From Dacryopinax spathularia (Eukaryota; Basidiomycota; Dacrymycetes; Dacrymycetales; Dacrymycetaceae), in the NCBI GenBank assembly GCA_037974965.1, contig JBBPFI010000004.1, positions 124,001 through 188,000 of the forward strand: a DNA stretch of 64,000 bases. The letters are read 5' to 3'. The position numbers and the translations under genes are program-made. Position 1 is the first letter of the stretch; every line of letters starts with the position of its first letter. Positions 52,996 to 63,267 of the stretch are shown piece by piece. The notes beneath the pieces were generated by a model that did not search any database, was not told the DNA's origin, and saw only the letters and a program-made list of their open reading frames with translations.

Positions 52996-54854
52996 TTAAT
53001 TTATCTTGCTAGGATGGTTGCTCGGCGCATTCATAGCCTCTACAGACCCGCGCGAGCGTAACTCTGTCCGTTCCCGACCATCAATCAAGTCCGCAACGAT
53101 CGAGAGGTCGATCGGGATGCCCGCTTTCCGCAGATAGTCGTCGTTCCAGAACTTGGAATAATGTCGATTGCCCGAGTCGCATCTACCGCCCCCGCATTAG
53201 TCTCTGCTCCTGTCATTAGTAGAGTTGTGAGAGCGTACAAAATAGTGACGATCGTATGCCCCTCCCCTAACTTCCTTGCCAGCCTGACGCAAGCAACGAG
53301 GTTACACGCGCTGGAAGACCCGAGGAAGAGACCGTCGTGTTTCACCAGGTAGCGGGACATGGCTACTGCTTCTGGGTCTGTTACGCGGTAGGCGGTGTCG
53401 ATGAGGGGGAGGGCGAGCTCGAAGTTACGCGTGAGGCGGTTTATGCCTATGCCTTCTACGACCGTGTCGACCTTCTCGCTCCATCAGCCACTGATCGAAA
53501 GGACAACAGGAGAAAGAAAGAAAGAAGGAAGGAGGAAGACGGAAGAGAGACGAGCGCACCTGATGCCTCCGCTTACTCCCCTCCTTCTCCTTAGGATCAT
53601 ACATCACCCCATACCTAATCCGATTATACAGCCCACTCCCCTCCGGATCAGCAAGGACGACCACCATCTCCGGATTCTGCTCCTTCAAGAACTGCGCCGT
53701 GCCCGAAATAGTCCCTCCTGTCCCCGCGCCGCTCACGAACGCATCGACGTTCCCGTTCGTCTGGCGCCAGATCTCGGGGCCCGTGCTGGCATAATGGGCA
53801 TCGTGGTTCGACAAGTTTTCAAATTGGTCGGCGAAGAACCCTCTAGGAGCAGTTTCGAGCTCTAGAGCGCCGGGGTCTTCGTGCAACGCAGCGTCGCGCG
53901 ACGTTTGGGAAGTGACCACCACCTCGTCCCCCGGCGTAGGAGCCTCCGGCACAGCAGCGGCCGCAGCGGCGTCGGCGAGCGATTTCTGCGGGATCTTGGT
54001 CTTGCCGAACGCGAGTGCGCGTTGGCGAGCGAGGTTGACGAACTGTTTTTGGTCTACTATGGAGGCGGGGCGGACTTGCTCGACATGTGCACCGAGGCAG
54101 AGGAGAGTTTGACGTTTTTCGGCGGAGACGTCGTCTGGCATTATTATTGTTGTTTCGTACCCTCTGTGTATGCGTCAGGATGAGCACGTATGCGGGAAAG
54201 TGAGGGAGGGACAGGGGACGGACCGCGCTCGGGCGACTGTGGCGAGGGAGATACCGGTCGAGCCGACCGTGCCCTCAAATATCATTGACCCAGAGTTGGG
54301 GTGGAGGAGGCCTTGTTCTTCGGCGTCTTCGATCACTGGAACCGCGTTAGCATTGATGGAGCGAGAGTAAACTGCATGCGTACTCTTTAGGGCTACTCGA
54401 TCCTTCACGCTCCCTCCTGGATTAAGGAACTACTTGCACATTAGTCGCATACCCAAAGAAATACCAGAGCAAGCCATACTTCGCATTTGCCCTACCGCAT
54501 GTTCAGTTTGAATCAACGCGCATACATCCCCGTCCCGCTCACCAGGATATTACACCCCGTCGCCTCGCTCAGACTCTCGATCCGCATCAACGGCGTATTC
54601 CCAATCAACCCCGTAACACCTCTAACCACCTCGTCCCTCCTGATCTCAATCGGCCGGGGCGGGATCTTGCGCAGCATGGCCTCCCTCTTCCTTTGTTGCA
54701 GGTAAAGGCCCACGGAGGCGGAGGAGAGGGAGATTGTTAGGCCTGCTAGGACGCCGAGGAAGAGCGCGTGGAGGGGTTTTCGGGGGAGGTGGGGAGGCCA
54801 TAGGGAGTTCCAGAAGGAGGGCTGCAGCCATGAGAGGCTGGCCCAGGTGGGCAT
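52996..54854 (-). CDS. Membrane-anchored cysteine synthase-like PLP enzyme (O-acetylserine sulfhydrylase family), 501 aa
   Basis: Seven exons (54854-54543, 54480-54491, 54429-54384, 54335-54224, 54163-53560, 53471-53239, 53182-52996; 1,506 nt). The second exon is 12 nt and encodes GKCE. An N-terminal hydrophobic segment ([23 protein letters not shown]) suggests membrane or mitochondrial outer-membrane anchoring, as in yeast and S. pombe Cys12-type enzymes. The PLP fold is clear: [20 protein letters not shown], then [14 protein letters not shown] with the Schiff-base Lys, [65 protein letters not shown] and [14 protein letters not shown]. An Ala-rich acidic insertion (about 40 residues) lies between [11 protein letters not shown] and [11 protein letters not shown]. 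It probably makes cysteine from O-acetylserine; activity of the anchored branch is less certain than that of the soluble enzymes. Confidence 0.88.
54480..54491 (-). other. 12-nt microexon of the cysteine synthase gene
   Basis: The twelve bases encode Gly-Lys-Cys-Glu, bounded by AG on the left and GT on the right in the sense direction, with introns of 51 and 50 nt. Joining it gives N-I-L-G-K-C-E-F-L-N-P-G-G-S, the family consensus; skipping it would delete four conserved residues without changing the frame. Confidence 0.75.
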
Positions 54855-55112
54855 CGCAGTCGATGAGGAGGAGGGGCAGCCGGGGAAGGAGAGAGCTGAG
54901 GTCGGAAAAGGAATAGGCGGGTGACGTATCGCACGCGGCGCGAACCTAGACCGGAGCAGGGTCTTCGGCAAACCTATTGAAGACAAAGGGACTGCTGGTA
55001 GCTGTAGAATAATGTAAATTATAGTAAATGCCGTAAGGTACACATCTAGAAAGTGTATAGTAATCTACGTGACAATGTACAACAACATGTCGCCCAAGAC
55101 GCTCAATAAACC

Positions 55113-56597
55113 TCACCAGTCCAACGCGTCCTTCACCCTCCCCTCGACCTCCTTCCCCTCAACAGCCCTCTCGACCTCCTCAACAATCTCATCCACCTGC
55201 TTCTGCCCTTCCTCATCTTTCACATCCACTTCAACACTGCCCTCCCCAGGAACATCAACAATAACCTCCTTCCTCCCTCCCAGCTCGTCCACTTCCTCCA
55301 CCTCGACCTTCACCTCCGCCCCCTCCTCCTTCTTCCACATCACCTCCCTCCTCCCCTCGATCTTCCCCACCTTACTCCTACTCGGACAAAGCTTCTTCTC
55401 CGCCAGCAAGCACAAATCGCATCTCGGCGAAATAGGGTAACACAGCGCCTGCCCAAACCCGACAAGCATATGGTTGATCTCCGCATGATACTCCTTCGGG
55501 AGCCAGCTCTGTAAGTTCAGCCTTGTCTGCTCCGGTGTCGTAGTGGGCGGTTTATGCCATCCAAGGCGGTTCGTTATTCGGTGCACGTGCGTATCGACGC
55601 CGATACCGACGTTGATGTCCCATGCCGCTTGTAGGCAGAGGAAGGCCATTTTGGGCCCGACGCCGGGAAGGGAACAGAGCGCGTCCACGGTCTTGGGTAC
55701 ATCGCCGTTGAACTCGTCCCGCAGTTTCTCCATGGTCTGTCTTAGATACCTGCCTCACCCGGTCAGCATTTCCGTTCCAATGATAGAGGGTGAAGTAAGG
55801 ACGTACACGGTCTTCCGTCTCCAAAACCCAACCTTACATATCGCCCCCTGTATCAACTCATCACTCGCCCCCAACAGCCCCTCAAGCGTAATAACCCCAC
55901 CCAACCTCTCCGCCAGCGCACTAACAGCAGCACTAGTAGTCTCGTCCTTCGTCTGACTGCTAAGCATAAGACTAACAAGTATCGTCAGCCTCCTGTTCTT
56001 CGGGTCGATCTCCCGGTCTTGAGGCCGGTCACAGCCCATCGTATCGACCGCAGCGACGAGTTTGGACCGCATTTCTCGGATGAGGAGGAATGTCTCGTGC
56101 CACCGTGGGGGCGCGGGGTGGGGCTTGGCAAGGGACATGGGGATGGGCTTTTGTTTCTTGGAGGGGGAAGGGGAGGAGGTGGTGGCTGTTGTTGTACGTG
56201 CCCGCTTGGGAGTGGGAGTGGAGGTGGACGCGACGGCAGTACTGGTCGAGGTCGAGCCGTCACTAGGCGATGCAGGGCGTTTCTTCGATGCTGAGGAGCG
56301 CGTAGCCCGACCAGGATACGCATAGTCAGCAAGAGAAGCAGCAAGCGCAGCCGACGCAGCCTCACTCGCTGCATTCTCATCGTCTCCTTCTTCAGCCTCA
56401 ACCTTTGTGGTCGATGGAGCAGATTTCCGCCGAGCTGAGGCGCGTACAGGGCTGGGAGAAGGCTCCTGCTTGATACTGACACTACTCGAGAGACGAGACG
56501 CGCGCAACGGCGTGCTCCGGAGTGGGTAGGCCATCGTACTTCTTCTGGTCGTACTCCACGAGCAGACAGATAGACGGGATAAGAGCGACGTAGCCAA
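55113..56597 (-). CDS. NTH1: Endonuclease III homologue (Nth1/Ntg), bifunctional DNA glycosylase/AP lyase, 475 aa
   Basis: Two exons (56597-55807, 55749-55113; 1,428 nt). The first 30 residues resemble a mitochondrial presequence (MATSLLSRLSVCSWSTTRRS), with an internal Met 21 residues later that could start a nuclear form. A basic Ser/Pro region (SKKRPASPSDG, PKRARTTT) follows. The core has LTILVSLMLSSQTKDETT, then AICKVGFWRRKTVYL, the helix-hairpin-helix LPGVGPKMAFLCL with the catalytic Lys, and GVDTHVHRITNRLGW with the catalytic Asp. The iron-sulphur loop CYPISPRCDLCLLAEKKLC has spacing C-x6-C-x2-C-x7-C; bacterial Nth has x5 in the last gap. About 80 C-terminal residues form a Glu/Val/Lys-rich tail not found in the bacterial enzyme. 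It repairs oxidised pyrimidines. Confidence 0.93.
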
Positions 56598-56639
56598 TAT
56601 GAAAGCGGGAAAGTGGTCAACAAGAAGTGGAAGAGGAAG

Positions 56640-58535
56640 GGATAGATGCCTTTTCCCCCTCGGAGGAGGAAGAGGAGGAGGAGCGGAGGAGGAGAAACAC
56701 TCGATGAGTCGAACGCGCTCGTTACGTAATCAAAAGCAGAGACATCGATCGGATGGGCCGATCTTCGTCCGACCACACGTACGTATGTACATATTACCGG
56801 AGTTTGCATGCTCTACGTCCGAAAATTCTTGTCATTACCATTACAGTGACCCATCGCAGGGAAGAAAAATCAGCATGGTCATCTAATTCTCCGAGCCTTC
56901 AGTACTTTCTTCATCCGACATTGCGTATGAGCTGAGTCCATATTCCAGCCGTGTCCAGATTTCGCGAGCTGCAAGTGGAGCGATCGATTCGTCAGGAAGG
57001 CCGGACAGCAGCCTTCTCAGCATCGCTTCATCACGCCGCCGATTGAAGAGAGCGTCCAGGGCGGCTTCGTTTAAAGTGAAGTGCTGAGGGCCGCTCTCGG
57101 GCAATTCCAGATCCTCCTCGTCCTCCTTCTCCGCGTCTTCGTCCTCGCCCTCGTTCTGGTCCTGGTCCTGGTCCTGGTTCTGGTTCTGGTCCTCCTCCTC
57201 CTCCTCGAAACGCCTCCCCAAGCCATCCACGAAGCATTCCTCCCATGTAGACCGCCATTGGTGAGGCAGCGTGTACCTCATATCGAAGCCATCGTCGCAG
57301 CAGTCCAAGCGAAAGAACTTGGGTCCATCTCCGAAATCTACCGCCACCACCCAGAAAGTCGCGTAGCATTCCCTCATCATTACCACCAACCGCGCTGGAG
57401 GCATGACGCCGAAGCCTTCGCGCAAAATCGCCCTGACTGCGAGGAACTCTTGCAAGGTACTGACATCTTGCGGGTGCTCAAATGCGTCTTCTGGGAGCCG
57501 CTCCAAAGGGACTGGTATTTCTGTGGCAACGAGCTCGGCGATCAGAGCAGGATCCACCGGCTCACCTAAGGGCAAATCCTCCTGTAAGAGAGGTCCAGAT
57601 CAACTTCTGAGCGAGACTACCCAGCAATACTGAAACAAACTCACGGGAGGCAATCGTGCCCGAATCTCTCCGCACGTAATGGGTGGGGGTGCATGTCCGT
57701 TCACGCGAATCACCGGTTGGGCATCACCAGTAGAACACATCGTGTTCAAATCTCAGAACCTTGAGCGACCGGTTGTTGGTACCAAACAGCATATATGCAT
57801 ATCCAGCCTCCAGGTGAATGATTCCAGAAACGTCTGATGACTCTTCGTCTGGTCAGATTCAACCGGAGTCACCCTGACAAGCACCAGGAGACGAGACGCG
57901 AACTCGAGTCCTCGAGCGAACGAGAAGCATCGAGCATCGCAATCGCCCTTCTTCACAGGCGCCGTGGATGCAGCAGCATCATTCCTGATTCCGAGCCGTA
58001 CAGCCCTGTACTTCCCCTTGATCTCAGAAGTGTCGTCAGTCGAACGTTCTGGGGGGGAGAGCACATAGGCGTGCAGGTTGTACGACGTGCGCTTTTATTT
58101 GTGGGACTTGATGGGTTGTGCTGAATGGGTGCTGGTGATTGGATTGCTGGCCGAGCGGTCGTAGACGGTAGACGATGGGGTTGGGGTGTCTAGGTTCCTG
58201 GCCGAGGCTATCAAGGTTTTCCGCACGTGTAGATATGGTAGTACATACAAGGACCAAATCCGCAGGGCAGGGCCTCTCCTCGGCCAAGCGCTACAGAATG
58301 GGGCAAGGCCGTATGCAGCATTAGACAGAGTGAGGTGTCAGATACGCAGCTGACAAGCAGTGTCGTGCAGCTCTGCTTGTAGAGTAGGTTTACTTTTGGA
58401 GCGCTGGACTTGACGAGTGACCTAGCGAGCTTGGCAGATGATGTCGTGCGCGATAATGGAAGTAACCTGGTCGCAATGCGTTGTTTCGATGTACAGAAGC
58501 CAAAGCTTGCCAATCAGTGAAAGAGAACGGGGAAG
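56640..58535. repeat. Tandem segmental duplication, left unit
   Basis: Carries the unknown gene at 56883-57740 and its flanks. Landmarks repeated in the right unit: a GGA/GAG-rich tract near 56,655 and the TTACGTAA palindrome at 56722-56729. The two copies of TTACGTAA lie 1,892 bp apart, the two stop codons 1,880 bp apart and the two start codons 1,858 bp apart, so the units have gained and lost small stretches since copying. The left edge reaches into the NTH1 upstream region. Confidence 0.8.
56883..57740 (-). CDS. Unknown protein, left copy of tandem pair, 264 aa
   Basis: Two exons (57740-57645, 57581-56883; 795 nt). The first exon encodes 32 residues (opens MCSTGDAQPVIRVNGH, ends CGEIRARLPP). 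The core, shared with the right copy, has LPLGEPVDPALIAELVATEI, a helix HPQDVSTLQEFLAVR, and a folded stretch ILREGFGVMPPARLVVM followed by WVVAVDFGDGPKFFRLDCCDDGFDM and PHQWRSTWEECF. An acidic, repeat-coded linker (Gln/Asp alternation, CTGGTC hexamers on the + strand near 57,160) separates it from the tail FTLNEAALDALFNR...RRLLSGLPDESIAP and IWTRLEYG. No known domain recognised; no signal peptide or membrane segment. Confidence 0.7.
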
Positions 58536-58762
58536 TAGATGCCTGTGCCTCCTCTCAGGAGGAGGAGGAGGAGGAAGGGGGAGGAGAAATCGATGGAGTT
58601 ATGAAAGCGCTCGTTACGTAATCTATGGAGGGCCATCGAGCGGACTCACCTCATCTTCGTCCGGACTCCACACGTATCAACAGCGTTGTATACTCTACAT
58701 GGAAAATTCTTCTCTTTGCCATTACAGTGACCATCACAGGGAAAGAGAATGAGCATGATCAT
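57741..58762. other. Intergenic between duplicated genes, 1.0 kb
   Basis: Upstream region of the left gene and downstream region of the right gene. Contains GCATATATGCATAT at about 57,790 and, from about 58,540, the start of the right duplicated unit. The left-unit upstream region resembles that of the right unit (shared TCTGATGACTCT and GCAGGGCAGGGCC blocks). Confidence 0.5.
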
Positions 58763-60130
58763 CTAATTATCCAAGCTTTCAGTGCTTTCTTCATCCGACG
58801 TCGCGTATGCGGGCCCATATTCCAGCCGTGTCCAAATGTCGCGAGCTTCCGGAGGAGCGATCGATTCGTCAGGAAGGCCGGACAGCAGCCTTCTCAGCAT
58901 CGCTTCATCACGCCACCGATTGAAGAAAGCGTCCAGGGCGGCTTCGTTTAGAGTGAAGGGTTGGTATCCAATCCCGGCTGAGTCCGGATCCTCTTGGGCC
59001 TCCTCGTCCTCGTGCTCCTCGTGCTCTTTCTCGTCCTCCTCCCCGTCTCCCTCTTCCGGCCCCTCCAAGCGCCTCCCCCAGCCATCGGCAAAACACTCCT
59101 CCCACGTAGACCGCCATTGGTGAGACAGCGTGTAACTCATATCGAAGCCATCGTCGCAGCAGTCCAAGCGGAAAAACTTCGGTCCTTCTCCGAAGTCTAC
59201 CGCCACCACCCAGGAAAATGCGTAGCAGTACTTTCTCATCACGACCAATCGCGCAGGAGGTATGATGCCGAAACCTTCCCGTAGAATAGTCCTGACTTCG
59301 AGGAACATGCGCAAGGTAGACGCTCCTTGCGGGTGGTGAAACGTGTCCGCAGGAAGGTGTTCTATGCGGACCGGGATATCTGTGGCGACGAGGTCGGCGA
59401 CCACCGCAGGCTTCACCGGCTCACCTAAGGGCAGAACCTGCTGTGAAAGAGATGAGATCAGCTCCTGGTTGATAACACTTAGGAATATCGAAACGGACTC
59501 ACTGGAGGCAATCGGGCGCGAATCTCCCCACACGTAATGAGGGAGGGAGTATGCCCGTTCACGTGAATTGCTGGTTGGCCATCATCAGCAGTGCTCATCT
59601 TGCCCAGTTCGAATGATGGAACAGCGTTGTTGTACTACCAGAGATGGAATTTTCGTAAATTTGAGGACTCGGTTACTGGTCAATATATATGGCCGGGTGA
59701 TTCTTCGAGAAAGGTCTGATGACTCTGCCTCTGGTCATGTTCAACTGGAGTCACCGTGACAAGCAGTTAAAGAAGCTGTGTACTCGACCGTTCGAGACGC
59801 TTCGCAATCCCACACTTTTCGAGGCGCCGTGGCTATCATCTTCCACCTGGTTCGATGTGCATATGAACTCAACACCAATGTGGTCGGTCGCGATGGTTAC
59901 TACCTCCTCCACAGTCTAGATATCCGAAGCAGGAAATCCGCAGGGCAGGGCCTTCCCCCGACGGCGCGAGCCGGAGTACGGCTGCATGCAGCACCAGAAG
60001 AGTTAGTGCTCCAGACACGCAGCCCACGAGTGGTGTTTTACCTAGCTGCTTGTAGAGTCGTGTTGGAGCGCACGACTTGAAAAGCCTCTTGGCTACGAGC
60101 TTGGCTGATTCTTATCGGGAGCGAGAAGCA
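58540..60130. repeat. Tandem segmental duplication, right unit
   Basis: Right copy of the unit at 56640-58535. It contains the GAG-rich tract (58,555-58,590), TTACGTAA at 58614-58621, the gene at 58763-59598 and upstream blocks matching the left unit (TCTGATGACTCT near 59,716; GCAGGGCAGGGCC near 59,940). It is shorter upstream of the gene than the left unit. Confidence 0.8.
58763..59598 (-). CDS. Unknown protein, right copy of tandem pair, 257 aa
   Basis: Two exons (59598-59503, 59440-58763; 774 nt), same structure and intron phase as the left copy. Opens MSTADDGQPAIHVNGH. Nearly identical core: HPQGASTLRMFLEVR, ILREGFGIIPPARLVVM, WVVAVDFGEGPKFFRLDCC and HQWRSTWEECFADG. The linker has become Glu/Gly/His-rich (no Gln/Asp repeat) and the tail keeps FTLNEAALDAFFNR and RRLLSGLPDESIAP. 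Differences sit mostly in the linker and surface residues, as expected for two working copies. Function unknown. Confidence 0.7.
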
Positions 60131-61150
60131 ATATAACCTCTCTGCGATATGGTCTTGTGGTATTCGGACGCCCAGAGGTCAAAAAAGGAGAGAGCACTCC
60201 ATAGAGAATCTTCATGGGTAGGCGACTACCAGATCCGGTGGTCGATATCGAGCTCCAATAGTGTCCCAGCTAACGATTTCGGAGTGGACGATAGGTATAG
60301 TAGAACTCCACATAGATGGACGTCCACCTCCCTCAGTTCCATATGCTGTGGAGCACGATAGTCCTTCGAAACCTATGCGAAGATGCGCAGCTTGTCGACA
60401 TACGCTTGGAGGCTTGTCAAGCGGCCTTGGGAGGACGAAGAGCATCTTGGCTCTCTTGGCGGATAGCATTCAAGCGAAACAAGACTGAACGCTCAGACAT
60501 TGTTGGTCAAGCACAGATAGACCGCGATAGCAAACAAGATACAGAGTTGAACGTCCTGGCTTTTCATGGTACAAGTCCTGCCATCTTCCGATGGTCGCCA
60601 AGGACCACCGACCGACGCCGTCGATTTCGAACCTGCCCAATCGGCGGTCGTCCCTGATACGTGTCCCGATATAGACCACCGGATCGGCTCGGCGTCGGGC
60701 GTCGGGAACATTCCTCCGCCGAGCTGATGTCCGCCAAGGGCCGATGTCCAGGTTCCTCCTTGGCCGCCGAGCGCCGAGATGTTTACGTTCCGTTTATGTT
60801 GCGTGGATTGCGAAATGTGAGCGTGTGGGCGTGTGCCGTCTGATGAGGTGGAGTCTGGACCTGCGTTGTGGTGGTGTGTTCGCTGGAAGCGGGAGAGGGA
60901 CGATTGGGTGCCGAGCTGATCGCCCGTCCATTTCAGGCTCCTTGCCTTCCTTCCCTGATTCGCTCTTCACACTTCCACCTCCCCCGCTCGCCACTAGTGC
61001 GCAGAGTACACTATATACACGTACATCCAGGTGGTGTATAACGTACTACTGCTCCCGAGCACCTCTTCAGGCGTACTTCTATCTCTTCCCCCCTCCTCCT
61101 CCTCGACCATCAGTTTTGTCCTCCTCGAAGACAGCGACCCCCGCCAGTGA
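59599..61150. other. Intergenic, 1.55 kb, no gene seen
   Basis: Left part is the upstream end of the duplicated unit. Right part is the promoter of the SLC41 gene, with TATATACAC near 61,013. Frames between 60,149 and 60,840 have no motifs and no splice continuity. Confidence 0.4.
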
Positions 61151-62958
61151 ATGGACGCCCCCCTCAGCCTCGTCCCGCATAATGAGCCACCCGGCACCCG
61201 CTCGACCTCAGCAGCAGGCATCTCACCTAGTACGACCGAGCAGACCGAGCACGAGCATGACGAGGACGATATATTCGGGAAACAGTACGCGTACTCGCAT
61301 GCTCATGCTCATGCTCGAGGGAGGGAGGAGGACGCGCATGTCCGCCGAGGGCTGTTGGGTGGTGGGGAGGTAAGACGCGTGGAGAGGGAGAGCAGGTGGA
61401 GCGTCGTTCGTCGGATACTGCTCGAGGTGCGTCTTCCGCCCTTGTCCTCGCAGAGCAAGCAGCATATATGCTCATCGGGATGCATTTTGGGCTGTAGACC
61501 TGCCCAACCCTCCTGTTCACGACAATCGGGATGGTCTTCGCCGGCGAGCTGCTCGAGCAAATCTCATCCTGGCGCGCCTTCCGGCGCGTCGACGAGCTGC
61601 TCATCCTCGTCCCGATCCTGATCAACCTCAAAGGGAACATCGAGATGAACCTCTCCGCCCGCTTATCCACAGCAGCCAATATCGGTGCTTTAGACACGGC
61701 GAAAGCGCGGCGCTCGCTGGTTGTGGGGAATCTGTGGGTGCTGCAGGTCCAGGCGCTCAGCGTTAGTGCTGTTGCCGCCGGGGTTAGCTTTGCGTTGGGG
61801 GCGGTGGGGAAGAGTAGGGGTAAGGTGAGGAAGATGATGTCTCGGTCTGGCTTCCTCGAGTGCGTACATTCTCCCACCCTCTGCCTCAATCCCTTCTGCG
61901 CAGCGCTGACGAGAGGATGTACCCCACCGCAGACTGACGACTGTCCTCTCCTGCGCCCTGAGCGCCGCCTCCCTCAGCGCCGTAATCCTCGGCTCGTTCA
62001 TGTCCGCCCTCGTCCTCCTCTGCAGACACTACCACCTAGATCCAGACAACATCACCTCGCCCCTCGCCGCCTGCCTGGGCGACCTTCTAACTCTCTCCCT
62101 ACTCGCCCTCATCTCCACCCTCCTCCTCCCCATCATCGCCTCCCCCCTCCCCGCCCTCCTCTCCAGCGCATTCGCACTCCTCGCCGTCTATTCCCTCCTC
62201 CGCGTCCGGAGGAACGTGGATGTAAGAGGACTGGTGAATGAGGGATGGTCGGTTTTGTTCGGGGCGATGCTTATTTCGGCGATGGCGGGGATGGTACTGG
62301 ACTGGTTCGTGAGGGATTATCAGGGGTTCGGGATGATGGCGATCGTCATCGGCGGGTTACCGGGAAGCGTGGGGAGCGTGTTCGCCTCGCGTATCTCGAC
62401 AGCGCTTCACGCGGCGGCAGAAGCGGTCGCAGCGGACAATGAGGGGACCGTCTCAGACAGCACGGAGGACTCGAGCAGTGCAGGAACGGGGTACGCAAGG
62501 TTAGGACCGAAAGAGGAAAGGGAGAGAGAGCGACCGCTCGTGGTGGGGTTTACGCTCCTGGCGGTGAGCTTACCGGTCGCGCTGCTGTATCTGATGTTCG
62601 TGTGGGCTGTGGGGTGGATGAGTCTTCCGGCGGTGTTTGTGGTGTTTTTCGTTGTGGGGTTCATCCTTACGGTACGTCCCTCTATCCTCCGCTTCACCTA
62701 CTCTCCCGCTCTCCTCCTTCCCGCTCTCCCCTGCAGTGGAGAAGATGCTGACACACCGAGCAGACAGCCCTCTCCCTCCTAACAGCCTACCACCTCACCC
62801 ACCTCTTCTGGCGCCACTCGCTCGACCCAGATACGTACTGCCTCCCTCTGCAGAGCAGTATTGTCGACCTCCTCGGCCCTGCTATTTTGGTGCTGTGTTA
62901 TGAGCTGGCGGAGTGGTGTGGGGCGGAGGTTATGGTTGGGGGGAGACATCGGCAATGA
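61151..62958 (+). CDS. SLC41/MgtE-type magnesium transporter, 523 aa
   Basis: Four exons (61151-61426, 61498-61859, 61933-62671, 62764-62958; 1,572 nt). The first 90 residues are cytosolic and hydrophilic, with His/Glu clusters (TEQTEHEHDEDD, YAYSHAHAHARGREED). The membrane core shows the SLC41 hallmarks: CPTLLFTTIGMVFAGELLEQ, then LLILVPILINLKGNIEMNL with SARLSTAANIG, and HLDPDNITSPLAACLGDLLT. These repeat in the second half as FGMMAIVIGGLPGSVGSVFASRIST and the final LDPDTYCLPLQSSIVDLLGPA. About ten to eleven membrane segments are visible. Eukaryotic SLC41 proteins are Na+/Mg2+ exchangers or Mg2+ channels; bacterial MgtE relatives are Mg2+-gated. The His-rich N-terminus could sense divalent ions (inference). 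Confidence 0.9.
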
Positions 62959-63267
62959 TGTGTGTTTGCTGTGCTGTTGTTTTCGTTTTAGTGCTGCTTT
63001 TCTCTTGTCTCTCTTCTCTTTTCTTTTTTTACTTTCCGAGTCGATGTGTGTATAACGCGCTGAGTGCGGGTGTGATACTGTATGTCCGATGTAGCATTAA
63101 GTAGACCACAAATGTATGTAACGTATCTCCTCCCCTCCCTCGAACAGGCAATGTGCCGCACCAACCCGCAAGATCACTTCTAGCAAGCACCACCGCAGCC
63201 GAGTACCACGCCAGAGGCCCGTGGCCCCGCATGTAGTACAGCACAGCACAGCACTGGAGCACTGGAC
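62959..63267. other. Convergent intergenic, 0.31 kb
   Basis: 3' ends of the SLC41 gene and the lysine-rich gene; T-rich tract near 63,000-63,040. Nothing else seen. Confidence 0.35.
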
